A model generated the notes under the pieces. It did not search any database. It was given only the letters and a program-made list of their open reading frames with translations, and had not been told where the DNA came from. The position numbers and the translations under genes are program-made. Positions 25,973-36,362 of a stretch of DNA of 64,000 nt are shown piece by piece (the stretch's first letter is position 1; every line of letters begins with the position of its first letter). This DNA is from Modestobacter sp. VKM Ac-2984 (GTDB taxonomy: Bacteria > Actinomycetota > Actinomycetes > Mycobacteriales > Geodermatophilaceae), in contig NZ_JAPVBJ010000004.1 in assembly GCF_026967985.1 (NCBI RefSeq), positions 1 through 64,000 of the forward strand, given 5' to 3'.

Positions 25973-26326
25973 GTGGTGAGGCAGTCACGTCGCTGTTCGC
26001 GCAGCGGCTGCGCACAACCGGCGGCGGCCACGCTGACCTACGTGTACGCGGAGTCCACGGCCGTCGTCGGCCCGTTGGCGACCTACTCCGAGCCGCACAG
26101 CTACGACCTGTGCGAGTTCCACGCCGAGCGGCTCACGGTGCCCCGGGGCTGGGAGGTCGTCCGGCACGAGATCGACGCCGACGACCTCGGCCCGACCGGT
26201 GACGACCTGCTGGCGCTGGCCGATGCGGTGCGCGAGGCAGCCCGCCCGGAGCCGCCGCGCGACCCGGCCGACGACGGCAGCGGCACCCGCCGCGGCCACC
26301 TGCGCGTCCTCCCCAACCTCCCCTGA
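25973..26326 (+). CDS. DUF3499 family protein (Rv3258c-like)
   Basis: 117 residues (or 116 from GTG 25976). The N-terminal half has CSRSGCAQPAAATLTYVY and YDLCEFHAERL: three Cys plus a His in a pattern suggesting a small metal site. The C-terminal tail is acidic then Arg-rich. Conserved in actinobacteria next to whiB2 and phosphomannomutase, function unknown. GAGGAA precedes the start. The five-codon leaderless frame at 25962-25979 overlaps it. Confidence 0.85.
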   Translation: MVRQSRRCSRSGCAQPAAATLTYVYAESTAVVGPLATYSEPHSYDLCEFHAERLTVPRGWEVVRHEIDADDLGPTGDDLLALADAVREAARPEPPRDPADDGSGTRRGHLRVLPNLP

Positions 26327-26358
26327 GACGCTGGGGCGCCCGGCGCCCACTGCGCCGT

Positions 26359-26364
26359 TAGGGT
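26359..26364 (+). promoter_or_regulatory. -10 element upstream of manB
   Basis: TAGGGT about 55 bases before the manB start, leaving a short leader with GAGGATGAG. Confidence 0.35.
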
Positions 26365-26418
26365 CGACCCGCCGTCGGTCACTCGGGCCGCGGTCACCGA
26401 CTGCGAGGATGAGCTGCG

Positions 26419-27798
26419 TTGCCGGACCTGACATCGATCATCAAGGCCTACGACGTGCGCGGGGTCGTCCCTGACCAGTGGGACGAGACCGTCGCCCGCG
26501 CCATCGGGACCGCCTTCGCCGAGTTCGTGCACCAGGAGACGGGGGCGACCGCGGTCGTCACCGCCCACGACATGCGCGACTCCTCGATCCCGCTGTCCCG
26601 GGCCTTCGCCGAGGGCGTGCTGTCCCGCGGGCTCGACGTCGTCGAGGCCGGGCTGGGCTCCACGGACATGCTGTACTTCGCCGCCGGCTCACTGGAGATG
26701 CCGGGTGCGATGTTCACCGCCAGCCACAACCCGGCGCAGTACAACGGCATCAAGCTGTGCCGGTCCGGCGCCGCGCCGATCGGCCAGGAGTCCGGGCTGG
26801 TCCAGATCCGCGAGTGGGCCGAGCAGCTGCTGGACGGGGCGACCGTGTTCGACCGCGACCCGGGCGGCCCGGGCACGGTCAGTGCTCGGGACGTCGCCGT
26901 CGAGTACGCCGCCTACCTGCGGGGCCTGGTCGACCTCTCCGGCATCCGGCCGCTGAAGGTCGTCGTCGACGCCGGCAACGGGATGGGCGGGCACACCGTC
27001 CCGGTGGTGCTCTCCGGCCTGCCGCTGGAGATCGTGCCGATGTACTTCGAGCTCGACGGGTCCTTCCCCAACCACGAGGCGAACCCGCTGGACCCGGCGA
27101 ACCTGGTCGACCTGCAGGCGGGGGTGCGCGAGCACGGCGCCGACATCGGCCTGGCCTTCGACGGGGACGCCGACCGCTGCTTCATCATCGACGAGCGCGG
27201 TGAGCCGGTGAGCCCCTCGGCGATCACCGGGCTGGTCGCCGTCCGGGAGCTCGCCAAGGGCACCGGGACGGTGATCATCCACAACCTGATCACCTCCCGG
27301 GCGGTGCCGGAGATCGTCCGCGAGCACGGCGGGGAGCCGGTGCGCACCAGGGTCGGGCACTCCTTCATCAAGGCGGAGATGGCCCGCACCGACGCCGTCT
27401 TCGGCGGTGAGCACTCCGCGCACTACTACTTCCGCGACTTCTGGCGGGCCGACACCGGCATGCTCGCCGCGATGCACGTGCTGGCCGCGCTCGGCGAGCA
27501 GTCCCGCCCGCTGTCGGAGCTGACCGCCGAGTACGAGCGCTACGTGGCCTCGGGCGAGATCAACTCCACGGTCGCCGACCAGGCCGGCCGGGTGGCCGCC
27601 GTCCGCGAGGTCTACGGCGAGCAGGACGGGGTGACCTTCGACGAGCTCGACGGCCTGACCGTCTCCCTGCCCGACGGCGCGTGGTTCAACCTGCGGGCCA
27701 GCAACACCGAGCCCCTGCTCCGGTTGAACGTCGAGGCCCCCGACGCAGCCCGCATGGCGCAGGTGCGCGACGAGGTGCTCGAGGTGGTCCGCGCATGA
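26419..27798 (+). CDS. manB: phosphomannomutase / phosphoglucomutase
   Basis: 459 residues from TTG 26419 (GAGGATGAG upstream). Phosphoserine loop TASHNP (Ser about 102), metal loop FDGDADRC (about 247-254), sugar-binding GGEHSAH and the C-terminal phosphate-binding RASNTEPLLRLN. It interconverts mannose-6-phosphate and mannose-1-phosphate for GDP-mannose, feeding manC. Its stop overlaps the next ATG, so it heads an operon with the Trm112-like and SIS genes. Confidence 0.94.
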   Translation: MPDLTSIIKAYDVRGVVPDQWDETVARAIGTAFAEFVHQETGATAVVTAHDMRDSSIPLSRAFAEGVLSRGLDVVEAGLGSTDMLYFAAGSLEMPGAMFTASHNPAQYNGIKLCRSGAAPIGQESGLVQIREWAEQLLDGATVFDRDPGGPGTVSARDVAVEYAAYLRGLVDLSGIRPLKVVVDAGNGMGGHTVPVVLSGLPLEIVPMYFELDGSFPNHEANPLDPANLVDLQAGVREHGADIGLAFDGDADRCFIIDERGEPVSPSAITGLVAVRELAKGTGTVIIHNLITSRAVPEIVREHGGEPVRTRVGHSFIKAEMARTDAVFGGEHSAHYYFRDFWRADTGMLAAMHVLAALGEQSRPLSELTAEYERYVASGEINSTVADQAGRVAAVREVYGEQDGVTFDELDGLTVSLPDGAWFNLRASNTEPLLRLNVEAPDAARMAQVRDEVLEVVRA

Positions 27799-28001
27799 GC
27801 GGCCCGGCCGCCGGCGGCGGGACGCTGGGCATCGACCCGGAGCTGCTCGCGATCCTCGCCTGCCCGGACACGCACCACACGCCGCTCACCGTCGACGTCG
27901 AGGCGAGCGAGCTGGTCTGCCCGACCTGCTCCCGGGCCTTCCCGGTGCGCGACGGCATCCCGGTGCTGCTGCTCGACGAGGCCCGGCAGCGCAGCTCATG
28001 A
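27795..28001 (+). CDS. Trm112-like small zinc protein
   Basis: 68 residues. Cys pairs LACPDTHHTPL and LVCPTCSRAFPVRDGIPVLL match the Trm112p/YcaR family, small zinc-binding partners that activate methyltransferases in other systems. ATGA overlap with manB upstream and with the SIS gene downstream. Partner here is unknown. Confidence 0.88.
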   Translation: MSGPAAGGGTLGIDPELLAILACPDTHHTPLTVDVEASELVCPTCSRAFPVRDGIPVLLLDEARQRSS

Positions 28002-29140
28002 CCTCGCCCGAGCTCGCCGAGGAGGTCCTCGACGACCTCGAGCTGCTGCGTGCCCGCGACCCCCGGGGGCTGTTGCCGGCGGTCGCGGGTGCCGGGGCCC
28101 AGGTCCGGGAGACGACGCAGCTGACGCGGGAGGCCGGGCTGCAGCGGGCGACCTCGGGTGGCCGTCCGCGTGGGCTCGTGATCGTCGGGCGGCGCGAGGG
28201 GGCGGTCGCCGCGGCGGTGCTGCGGGCGCTGCTCGGGCCGGCCAGCCCGGTGACCGTGGACGTCGTCCCGGGCCCGGACCTGCCGGTCTGGATGGGCCCC
28301 TCGGACATCGCGGTGGTGGCCACCCGGACCGGCGCCGGCCGGTACGCCGTCACCCCGGCCTACGAGGCCGCGCGCCGTGGCGTCGTGCTGGTCGGCATCG
28401 GCGCCGAGGGCGCCCCGCTGCACGGTGCGTGCGCCAGCGCCCGGGCGCCCTACGTGCCGCTCCCGGCCTCCCGGGTGCAGCACACCGCGCTGTGGTCGCT
28501 GCTCACGCCCATGCTCCTCCTCGCTGCCGAGCTGGGACTCGTCGCGGAGGACGCCGCCGACACCGAGCTGGTGGCCGCGGCGCTGGACGAGGTGGCGGCG
28601 GAGTGCGGCCCGGCCCGTGAGTCCTTCGTGAACCCGGCGAAGACCCTGGCGCTGGAGCTGCTGGACGCGCTGCCGGTCATCGCCGCCGAGGGTCCGCTGG
28701 CCGGGGCCGCGGCCGGCCGGGTCGCCGATCAGCTGGCCACCCTGGCCGGGCTGCCGGTGACCGGCTTCCGGCTGCCCGACCAGCGGGTCGCTGCGTGCAC
28801 CGTCCTCGGCGGCCTGCTGGCCCCGGAAGAGGGGCAGGACGACTTCTTCCGGGACCGGACCGACGACGCCGGCCGCCGGCTGCGGCTGATCACCATCCGC
28901 GACGCGGACGCCGGCGAGCACGACGCCGGGGAGCGCGACCCGCGGTCGGCGGAGGAGGCGATGCAGGAGGTGCTGCGCACTGCGGCGGCACACAACGTCC
29001 CGGTCAGCGCGCTGGCCGAGCACGCCGAGCCGGAGCGGCAGCCCCGGCTGGCCCGGCTCGCCCGGCAGCTCTCCGTCGCCGACTTCAGCGCCGTCTACCT
29101 GGCGCTGGCGCTGGACCACGAGCGGGCGCTCCACCCCTGA
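27998..29140 (+). CDS. SIS-domain protein, Rv3256c-like
   Basis: 380 residues. The segment around 62-150 (LVIVGRREGAVAAAVL, IAVVATRTG) is like the SIS sugar-isomerase fold, and the C-terminal half matches the bifunctional phosphoglucose/phosphomannose isomerase-type layout. The usual Glu/His catalytic pattern is not clear, so activity is uncertain. Conserved between phosphomannomutase and manA in mycobacteria, which suggests a link to mannose phosphate metabolism (inference). Starts by ATGA overlap. Confidence 0.75.
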   Translation: MTSPELAEEVLDDLELLRARDPRGLLPAVAGAGAQVRETTQLTREAGLQRATSGGRPRGLVIVGRREGAVAAAVLRALLGPASPVTVDVVPGPDLPVWMGPSDIAVVATRTGAGRYAVTPAYEAARRGVVLVGIGAEGAPLHGACASARAPYVPLPASRVQHTALWSLLTPMLLLAAELGLVAEDAADTELVAAALDEVAAECGPARESFVNPAKTLALELLDALPVIAAEGPLAGAAAGRVADQLATLAGLPVTGFRLPDQRVAACTVLGGLLAPEEGQDDFFRDRTDDAGRRLRLITIRDADAGEHDAGERDPRSAEEAMQEVLRTAAAHNVPVSALAEHAEPERQPRLARLARQLSVADFSAVYLALALDHERALHP

Positions 29141-29202
29141 CCTGGTGCACGACGCGGTGGACGTGGTCGGCGGTTCGGCCGTGGACACCGCCCAGCCGGA
29201 GG

Positions 29203-29208
29203 TATGGT
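29203..29208 (+). promoter_or_regulatory. -10 element for leaderless manA
   Basis: TATGGT, a near-consensus hexamer, eight bases before ATG 29217. Confidence 0.55.
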
Positions 29209-29216
29209 CCGGCGCG

Positions 29217-30392
29217 ATGTGGCAGATGACGAACGCCGTGCGCCATTACCCCTGGGGATCCCGCACGGTCATCCCGGACCTGCTCGGGCAGCCGTCGCCG
29301 GCTGACCAGCCGCACGCGGAGCTGTGGATGGGCGCGCACCCGGGGGAGCCGAGCGTGCTCTCCGACGGCCGACCGCTGGACAAGGCGATCGCCATGGAGC
29401 CGGAGACGATGCTGGGTGCAGACGCCCGGCACCGCTTCGGTGATCGGCTCCCCTTCCTGATGAAGGTCCTCGCGGCGGATCAGCCGCTCTCCCTCCAGGC
29501 CCACCCGACCACCGCTCAGGCAGAGGTCGGGTTCGCGGCGGAGGAGGCCGCCGGCGTCCCGCTCGACGACCCGACGCGGACCTTCAAGGACCCCTTCCAC
29601 AAGCCGGAGATCCTGCTGGCGATCACGCCGGTCGAGGCGCTCTGCGGCTTCCGTCCGCTGGTGGAGTCGCTGCACTGCCTGGCGAAGCTCCAGCTGACCG
29701 AGCTGCTGCCCACCGTCGCCGCGCTCGCCCACGGGGGCCTGCGGACGGCGATCCCCCAGCTGCTCGCGCTGTCCGAGCGGCGCCGGGAATCGCTGGTCAG
29801 TGCGGTCGCGGACAAGGCGGCGAGCTTCGTCGCCAAGCACGATCCCGAGTTCATCAACACCTACCGCTGGGCGGAGAACCTCGCCGAGGCGTACCCGGGC
29901 GACCCTGGCGTGGTCATCTCGCTGCTGTGCAACCACCTCACGCTGGCGCCGGGTGAGGCGGTCTTCCTGCCCGCCGGCAACCTGCACGCCTACCTCAGCG
30001 GTGCCGGGGTGGAGGTGATGGCCAGCTCGGACAACGTGCTGCGCGGCGGGCTGACCAGCAAGCACGTCGACCTGGCGGCGCTGATCGAGGTCCTCGACTT
30101 CACCGACGGCAAGGTGCCGGTCATCCACCCGGTGCTCGGCCGCGGCGGGCTGCGCTACCCCGTCCCGGTCGACGACTTCGACCTCACCCGGTGCCAGGTC
30201 GACGTCGACCCCGGTGTGCTCACCACGCCCGGGCCGCAGGTGGTCCTCTGCGCAGAGGGCGTCGCGGTGCTCACCGGCGCGGACGGCGACCTGACGCTGC
30301 GGCAGGGGCAGTCGGCGTTCGTGCCGGCCGGGCAGGCGGTCACCGCCCGCGGTCCCGCGGTGCTGTACCGCGCCACGACCGCGCTGCGCTGA
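29217..30392 (+). CDS. manA: mannose-6-phosphate isomerase, type I
   Basis: 391 residues. Zinc-binding motifs SLQAHPT and the KPEILLAI segment, ELWMGAHP near the N-terminus, and the cupin C-terminal half with GNLHAYLSG are diagnostic. It converts fructose-6-phosphate to mannose-6-phosphate. I start at ATG 29217 because the conserved [11 protein letters not shown] begins right after it; the nearest GGAGG is too far upstream and the TATGGT hexamer suggests a leaderless message. Confidence 0.93.
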   Translation: MWQMTNAVRHYPWGSRTVIPDLLGQPSPADQPHAELWMGAHPGEPSVLSDGRPLDKAIAMEPETMLGADARHRFGDRLPFLMKVLAADQPLSLQAHPTTAQAEVGFAAEEAAGVPLDDPTRTFKDPFHKPEILLAITPVEALCGFRPLVESLHCLAKLQLTELLPTVAALAHGGLRTAIPQLLALSERRRESLVSAVADKAASFVAKHDPEFINTYRWAENLAEAYPGDPGVVISLLCNHLTLAPGEAVFLPAGNLHAYLSGAGVEVMASSDNVLRGGLTSKHVDLAALIEVLDFTDGKVPVIHPVLGRGGLRYPVPVDDFDLTRCQVDVDPGVLTTPGPQVVLCAEGVAVLTGADGDLTLRQGQSAFVPAGQAVTARGPAVLYRATTALR

Positions 30393-30430
30393 CGCGGCCG
30401 CGGGGACGCCGGGTCGACCGCCCCGGCGGG

Positions 30431-30436
30431 TAGGCT
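30431..30436 (+). promoter_or_regulatory. -10 element of ahcY
   Basis: TAGGCT five bases before an in-frame GTG (30442) and about 120 bases before the ahcY ATG. The leader holds a perfect 16-bp palindrome CCCCGCAGCTGCGGGG (30481-30496) and a 5-bp hairpin at 30455-30470. Confidence 0.45.
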
Positions 30437-30552
30437 CCACCGTGGCACGAGCCCCGCCGAAGCCTCGGCATGCTCGCTCGCCCCGCAGCTGCGGGGACCA
30501 CAGCGACCGACAGAGCCCGCCCACCCTGGGCAGGGCCGGACACTGGAGCGAC

Positions 30553-32037
<1,485 letters not shown>

Positions 32038-32084
32038 TCGGACCCCGCGCCAGGAGCGCACCGCACGGCTCTGAGCTGCACGTC

Positions 32085-32118
32085 CCGCCCCGCCCGGGGA
32101 GTTCCCCGGGCGGGGCGG
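32085..32118. terminator. hairpin terminator after ahcY
   Basis: 15-bp perfect stem (CCGCCCCGCCCGGGG and its complement) with loop AGTT, 47 bases after the ahcY stop and just before the mtrA promoter. Confidence 0.7.
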
Positions 32119-32141
32119 ACCGCTGGGTGGACGTCGTCGCG

Positions 32142-32147
32142 CAGAAT
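32142..32147 (+). promoter_or_regulatory. -10 element for leaderless mtrA
   Basis: CAGAAT followed by six bases and GTG 32154, with no ribosome-binding site. First base deviates from TANNNT. Confidence 0.45.
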
Positions 32148-32153
32148 GGGTGC

Positions 32154-32861
32154 GTGCCCCCTTCCGCTCCCACTGCCGGGACCAGCCGCGGCCGCGTCCT
32201 CGTCGTCGACGACGACGCCGCCCTCGCCGAGATGCTGGGCATCGTGCTGCGCCGGGAGGGCTACGATCCGGCGTTCGTCTCCGACGGGGCACGAGCCGTG
32301 GCGACCTTCCAGCAGATCCGCCCGGACCTGGTCCTGCTGGACCTGATGCTGCCGGGCCGCAACGGCCTGCAGATCTGCGCCGACATCCGCACCCAGTCCA
32401 CGGTGCCGATCGTGATGCTGACCGCCAAGGGCGACACGATCGACGTCGTCCAGGGCCTGGAGGCCGGGGCCGACGACTACGTGACCAAGCCGTTCAAGCC
32501 GGTCGAGCTGGTCGCGCGGGTGCGGGCACAGCTGCGCCGCGGGGAGAGCGGTCAGGCGGAGAGCCTGGCCATCGGAGACGTGCAGATCGACGTCCCGGCG
32601 CACCAGGTCACCCGGGACGGCGAGCCGATCGCACTCACCCCGCTGGAGTTCGACCTGCTGGTGGCCCTCGCCCGCAAGCCCCGTCAGGTCTTCACCCGTG
32701 AGCTGCTGCTCGAACAGGTCTGGGGCTACCGGCACGCCGCCGACACCCGGCTGGTGAACGTGCACGTCCAGCGGTTGCGCGCGAAGGTGGAGCGCGACCC
32801 CGAGAAGCCCGAGGTGGTCCTCACCGTCCGCGGGGTGGGCTACAAGGCCGGCCCGCCGTGA
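32154..32861 (+). CDS. mtrA: response regulator MtrA
   Basis: 235 residues. Receiver domain with acidic pocket VVDDD, phosphoacceptor Asp63 in LVLLDLMLPG, and Lys in VTKPF. The OmpR-type winged-helix C-terminal half contains LTPLEFDLLVALARKP and VNVHVQRLRAKVE. Essential regulator of cell-wall growth and division in mycobacteria; partner MtrB follows 20 bases downstream. Start GTG 32154 chosen from the predicted leaderless promoter. Confidence 0.95.
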   Translation: MPPSAPTAGTSRGRVLVVDDDAALAEMLGIVLRREGYDPAFVSDGARAVATFQQIRPDLVLLDLMLPGRNGLQICADIRTQSTVPIVMLTAKGDTIDVVQGLEAGADDYVTKPFKPVELVARVRAQLRRGESGQAESLAIGDVQIDVPAHQVTRDGEPIALTPLEFDLLVALARKPRQVFTRELLLEQVWGYRHAADTRLVNVHVQRLRAKVERDPEKPEVVLTVRGVGYKAGPP

Positions 32862-32880
32862 CCCGGGCCCCCCGCCGGTC

Positions 32881-34626
32881 GTGAGCACCGCCACCGGGGA
32901 GCCGGCTGTCGACCGGACCGGCGTGGCTGCACCGGGCACCGCCGCTCCGGGTACCGCCGCTCCGGGCACGCCCTCGGCCCGGCCTGCCCGTCGTCCGCCG
33001 TCGGCGCGGGTCCGCCGCCGGGTGCGCCGCATGCGGCGGCGCGCACTGGTGGCCGGCGGGCGTGCCCTGCGCCGCGCGCTGCACGCCTGGCGGTCCTCGC
33101 TGCAGCTGCGGATCGGCGCCATCACCATGCTGGTCGCCAGCACCGTCGTGGTGATCGTGAGCCTGGTGCTGTTCAGCCAGATCAGCGACCAGCTGCTCCG
33201 GGTCAAGCGCGACGCGGCCATCGACCAGGTGCTGAACGGGGTGGCGTACGCGCAGACCGAGGTCAGCGGCATCGCCACCGGCGACTCGGCCAGCGTGCGT
33301 TCCACGCTGGCTCGTACGGTCACCGGCCTGACGTCGCGGGGTGGCGCCGCCGGCGACTTCGACGTCGTGATGGTCTACGGATCCGGCGACCAGGAACGCC
33401 CGGCGTGGAGCCGGCTGGAGATCTACCCCGCCCTCCCGGCCGACCTGCGTGCGGAGGTGGCCGACGGGTCGCCGGCCTACCGGTACGCAGAGGTGCCCGG
33501 TGCGCAGGGTGAAGCCGTGCCCACCCTGGTGGTCGGGGCCCCCGTGCCCACCGACGCCCGCAGCGGCGACCGGGTGGAGGTCTACTTCGCCTTCCCGCTG
33601 GACCAGGAGCAGGAGAGCCTGGGGCTGATCCGCAGCACCGTGGTGATCAGCGGCACGGCGCTCGTGTTGTTCGTCGTGGGCATCGGCGTCCTGGTGACGC
33701 GGCTGGTCGTCGGCCCGGTGCGCCGCGCCGCCGGAGGTGCGCAGCGGCTGGCGGCCGGGCACCTGGAGGAGCGGCTGGCCGTGCGCGGCGAGGACGACCT
33801 GGCCCGGCTGGCCACCAGCTTCAACGCGATGGCCGAGAGCCTGCAGAAGCAGATCACCCAGCTGGAGGCGCTGTCGCACCTGCAGCAGCGGTTCACCTCC
33901 GACGTCTCGCACGAGCTGCGCACGCCGCTGACCACGGTGCAGATGGCGGCGGACGTGTTGCACGAGGCGCGCGCGGACTTCGACCCGGCCGTCGCCCGCT
34001 CCGCGGAGCTGCTGCGGGCGGAGCTGGACCGTTTCGAGGGGCTGCTGACGGACCTGCTGGAGATCAGCCGGTACGACGCCGGCGCGGCGACGCTCGAGGC
34101 GGAGGCGCAGGACCTCGGCCCGCTGGTCGAGCGGGTCGCCGCCGGGATGACCGTGCTCGCGGAACGGCACGGCTGCACGCTGGAGGTCGACGTCCCGACG
34201 TCGGCGGTCATCGCGGAGGTGGACGGGAGACGGGTGGAGCGGGTGCTGCGCAACCTGATCGGCAACGCGATCGAGCACGGGCAGGGTCAGCCCGTGGAGA
34301 TCACCCTGGCCGCGAACCGTGCGGCGACGGCGATCACGGTGCGCGACCACGGTGTCGGCCTGGACCCGGTGGCGGCCCAGCACGTGTTCGACCGGTTCTG
34401 GCGCGCCGACCCCTCCCGGATGCGCACCGTGGGCGGCAGCGGCCTCGGCCTGTCCATCAGCCTGGAGGACGCCCGGCTGCACGGTGGCTGGCTGCAGGTG
34501 TGGGGCCAGCCCGGGCAGGGGGCGCAGTTCCGGCTCACCCTGCCGCTGACCGCCGGCGCCGACCTGGCCAGTTCACCGCTGCCACTGCGTCCGGCGCCCA
34601 CGCGCTCCGTCGGGGGCGCGTCGTGA
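32881..34626 (+). CDS. mtrB: sensor histidine kinase MtrB
   Basis: 581 residues. Basic Pro-rich cytoplasmic N-terminus, TM1 (about 80-102), a roughly 150-residue extracytoplasmic sensor, TM2 near 255-278, HAMP linker, HisKA with phospho-His344 in SDVSHELRTPL, and a HATPase domain with N box and GSGLGLSI. Phosphorylates MtrA. The stop overlaps lpqB by GTGA. Residues near 18-30 contain a 15-bp tandem repeat at DNA level. Confidence 0.95.
   Translation: MSTATGEPAVDRTGVAAPGTAAPGTAAPGTPSARPARRPPSARVRRRVRRMRRRALVAGGRALRRALHAWRSSLQLRIGAITMLVASTVVVIVSLVLFSQISDQLLRVKRDAAIDQVLNGVAYAQTEVSGIATGDSASVRSTLARTVTGLTSRGGAAGDFDVVMVYGSGDQERPAWSRLEIYPALPADLRAEVADGSPAYRYAEVPGAQGEAVPTLVVGAPVPTDARSGDRVEVYFAFPLDQEQESLGLIRSTVVISGTALVLFVVGIGVLVTRLVVGPVRRAAGGAQRLAAGHLEERLAVRGEDDLARLATSFNAMAESLQKQITQLEALSHLQQRFTSDVSHELRTPLTTVQMAADVLHEARADFDPAVARSAELLRAELDRFEGLLTDLLEISRYDAGAATLEAEAQDLGPLVERVAAGMTVLAERHGCTLEVDVPTSAVIAEVDGRRVERVLRNLIGNAIEHGQGQPVEITLAANRAATAITVRDHGVGLDPVAAQHVFDRFWRADPSRMRTVGGSGLGLSISLEDARLHGGWLQVWGQPGQGAQFRLTLPLTAGADLASSPLPLRPAPTRSVGGAS
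32934..32968 (+). repeat. 15-bp tandem repeat in mtrB 5' end
   Basis: GGGCACCGCCGCTCC then GGGTACCGCCGCTCC then GGGCAC: two and a half copies with one mismatch, encoding the Gly-Thr-Ala-Ala-Pro repeat in the cytoplasmic N-terminus of MtrB. Confidence 0.7.
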
Positions 34627-36362
34627 CCGGGCACCGCTCCGCACGGCTGGCCTCGCTCGTCGCGTTGTTCGCCGCCTGCGCGCTCGCCGGCTGCAGCACC
34701 GTGCCCAGCAGTTCCCCGACGGTGCGGATCACCCAGGCGGCCGCCCCGCCGGCCGGCGCCGTCGGCATCGAGCCGCCGGCCCCGGTACCGGGTGCGACGC
34801 CGGAGGAGGTCGTCCGCGGGTTCATCGACGCCAACGCCAGCACCGTCCGCAACCACCCCGTGGCCCGCCAGTACCTGACCGAGGAGGCCGCGGCGGCCTG
34901 GCGCGACACGGACGGGCTGACCGTCATCAGCGGCGACTACGCACCGGTGCGCACCGCGCCCGGCGTCGTCGAGGTCACCGCTGCCGAGGTGGGCACCGTC
35001 GACCAACGCGGCAGCTTCACGGTCGGCACCGGGGAGGTCTACGACCACACCTTCACGCTCACCGAGGAGTCGGGGGAGTGGCGGATCAGCGACCCGCCCG
35101 ACGGGCTGCTGATGCTCGAGCCGGACTTCGCCCGCACCTACGAACCCGTCGACGCCTACTTCCTGGACCAGTCCGGCACCCGGGTGGTCCCCGACCCCCG
35201 CTACCTGGTCGACGGTGGTGCCCAGCCGAACACGCTCGTCGAGCGCCTGATCGACGGACCGTCCCCGCAGATCGCCGCCGGCGTGCTCAACCCGCTGGCC
35301 GACGCGGAGCTGCGCAGCACGGTGAGCACCTCCGGTCGGACGGCGACGGTCGACCTGACCTTCCCCGCCGACGTCGACGACGCGACCCTGCAGGCGGCCT
35401 CCGCGCAGCTCGTCTGGTCCCTGGACCAACTGGACGTGACCTCGGTGAGGGTGCTGCGCGACGGGCAGGAGCTCGGCCTGCCGGACGTCCCTGAGGAGCA
35501 GCGGGTCGACGACTGGCAGCAGTACGACCCCGACGTCGTCCCGGCCGATGCGGTCGGCCACTACGTGGCCGACGGTGCGCTGCGTCGTGCCTCCGACGGC
35601 AGCGCCGCACCCGGGCCCGCGGGGGAGGGGGTGTACGGCCTGGAGTCTGCGGCGGTCTCGGTGGACGGCCGGACCGGGGCCCTGGGGCTCACCGCCGGGG
35701 TGTCGACCTCGGTCTCGCCGTCGGGGGCGCCGGCCACGCTGTACGCCGGTCAGTACGGCGAGGAACTGGCGCCCGCGCTGACCGGCAGCAGCTTCACGGA
35801 GCCGACGACGGCCGGCACCCGGGCCGAGGTGTGGACCGTGCGGGACGGCGCCGAGGTGATCCGGCTGCCCGAGGGCGGGGCGTCGCAGACGGTCAGCGCC
35901 CCCACGTTGCCCGGACTCGGCCGGGCGACCACGTTCCAGCTGTCCCCGGACGGGCTGCGGGCCGCCGTGGTGATCGACGGTCCCGAGGGCGGGCAGCTCT
36001 ACGTCGGGACGGTGGTCCGGGCTGATGACGCGGTCAGTGTCCGGGACCTGCGGTCGGTCACCCCCGCGATCCGGCAGGTCGTCGACGTCGCCTGGCGGAA
36101 CGCCGGGTCGCTGCTCCTGCTGGCCGGTGACCCGAGCACCGGGCGCACCGTGCCCTACGAGGTGAGCGTGGACGGCTGGGGGCTCAGTGAGCTGACCACC
36201 TCGGGGCTGCCCGCACAGCCGACCGGTGTCGCGGCCGCGCCGGGGCGTCAGCCCCTGGTCAGCGCCGGCGGCACGCTCTGGCAACTGCCCGGGGGCAACT
36301 GGGTCACCGCCGTACGTGGTGCCGAGCCGCTGCCGGGAGGGGCACCCTTCTACCCGATGTGA
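34623..36362 (+). CDS. lpqB: lipoprotein LpqB
   Basis: 579 residues. Signal peptide with lipobox LAGC (lipidated Cys24). A GerMN-type domain lies in the 180-300 region (VERLIDGPS, TVDLTFPADVDDATLQ), followed by a beta-propeller-like C-terminal half. Extracytoplasmic accessory of MtrB in actinobacteria, modulating MtrA activation. GTG start overlaps the mtrB stop by GTGA, as in the conserved mtrA-mtrB-lpqB operon. Confidence 0.93.
   Translation: MTGHRSARLASLVALFAACALAGCSTVPSSSPTVRITQAAAPPAGAVGIEPPAPVPGATPEEVVRGFIDANASTVRNHPVARQYLTEEAAAAWRDTDGLTVISGDYAPVRTAPGVVEVTAAEVGTVDQRGSFTVGTGEVYDHTFTLTEESGEWRISDPPDGLLMLEPDFARTYEPVDAYFLDQSGTRVVPDPRYLVDGGAQPNTLVERLIDGPSPQIAAGVLNPLADAELRSTVSTSGRTATVDLTFPADVDDATLQAASAQLVWSLDQLDVTSVRVLRDGQELGLPDVPEEQRVDDWQQYDPDVVPADAVGHYVADGALRRASDGSAAPGPAGEGVYGLESAAVSVDGRTGALGLTAGVSTSVSPSGAPATLYAGQYGEELAPALTGSSFTEPTTAGTRAEVWTVRDGAEVIRLPEGGASQTVSAPTLPGLGRATTFQLSPDGLRAAVVIDGPEGGQLYVGTVVRADDAVSVRDLRSVTPAIRQVVDVAWRNAGSLLLLAGDPSTGRTVPYEVSVDGWGLSELTTSGLPAQPTGVAAAPGRQPLVSAGGTLWQLPGGNWVTAVRGAEPLPGGAPFYPM

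Noticed and set aside
30393-30552. Possible SAH riboswitch before ahcY
   Set aside because: I looked for the conserved SAH-riboswitch core and found neither its conserved purine-rich segments nor the expected pseudoknot partners; only simple palindromes are present.
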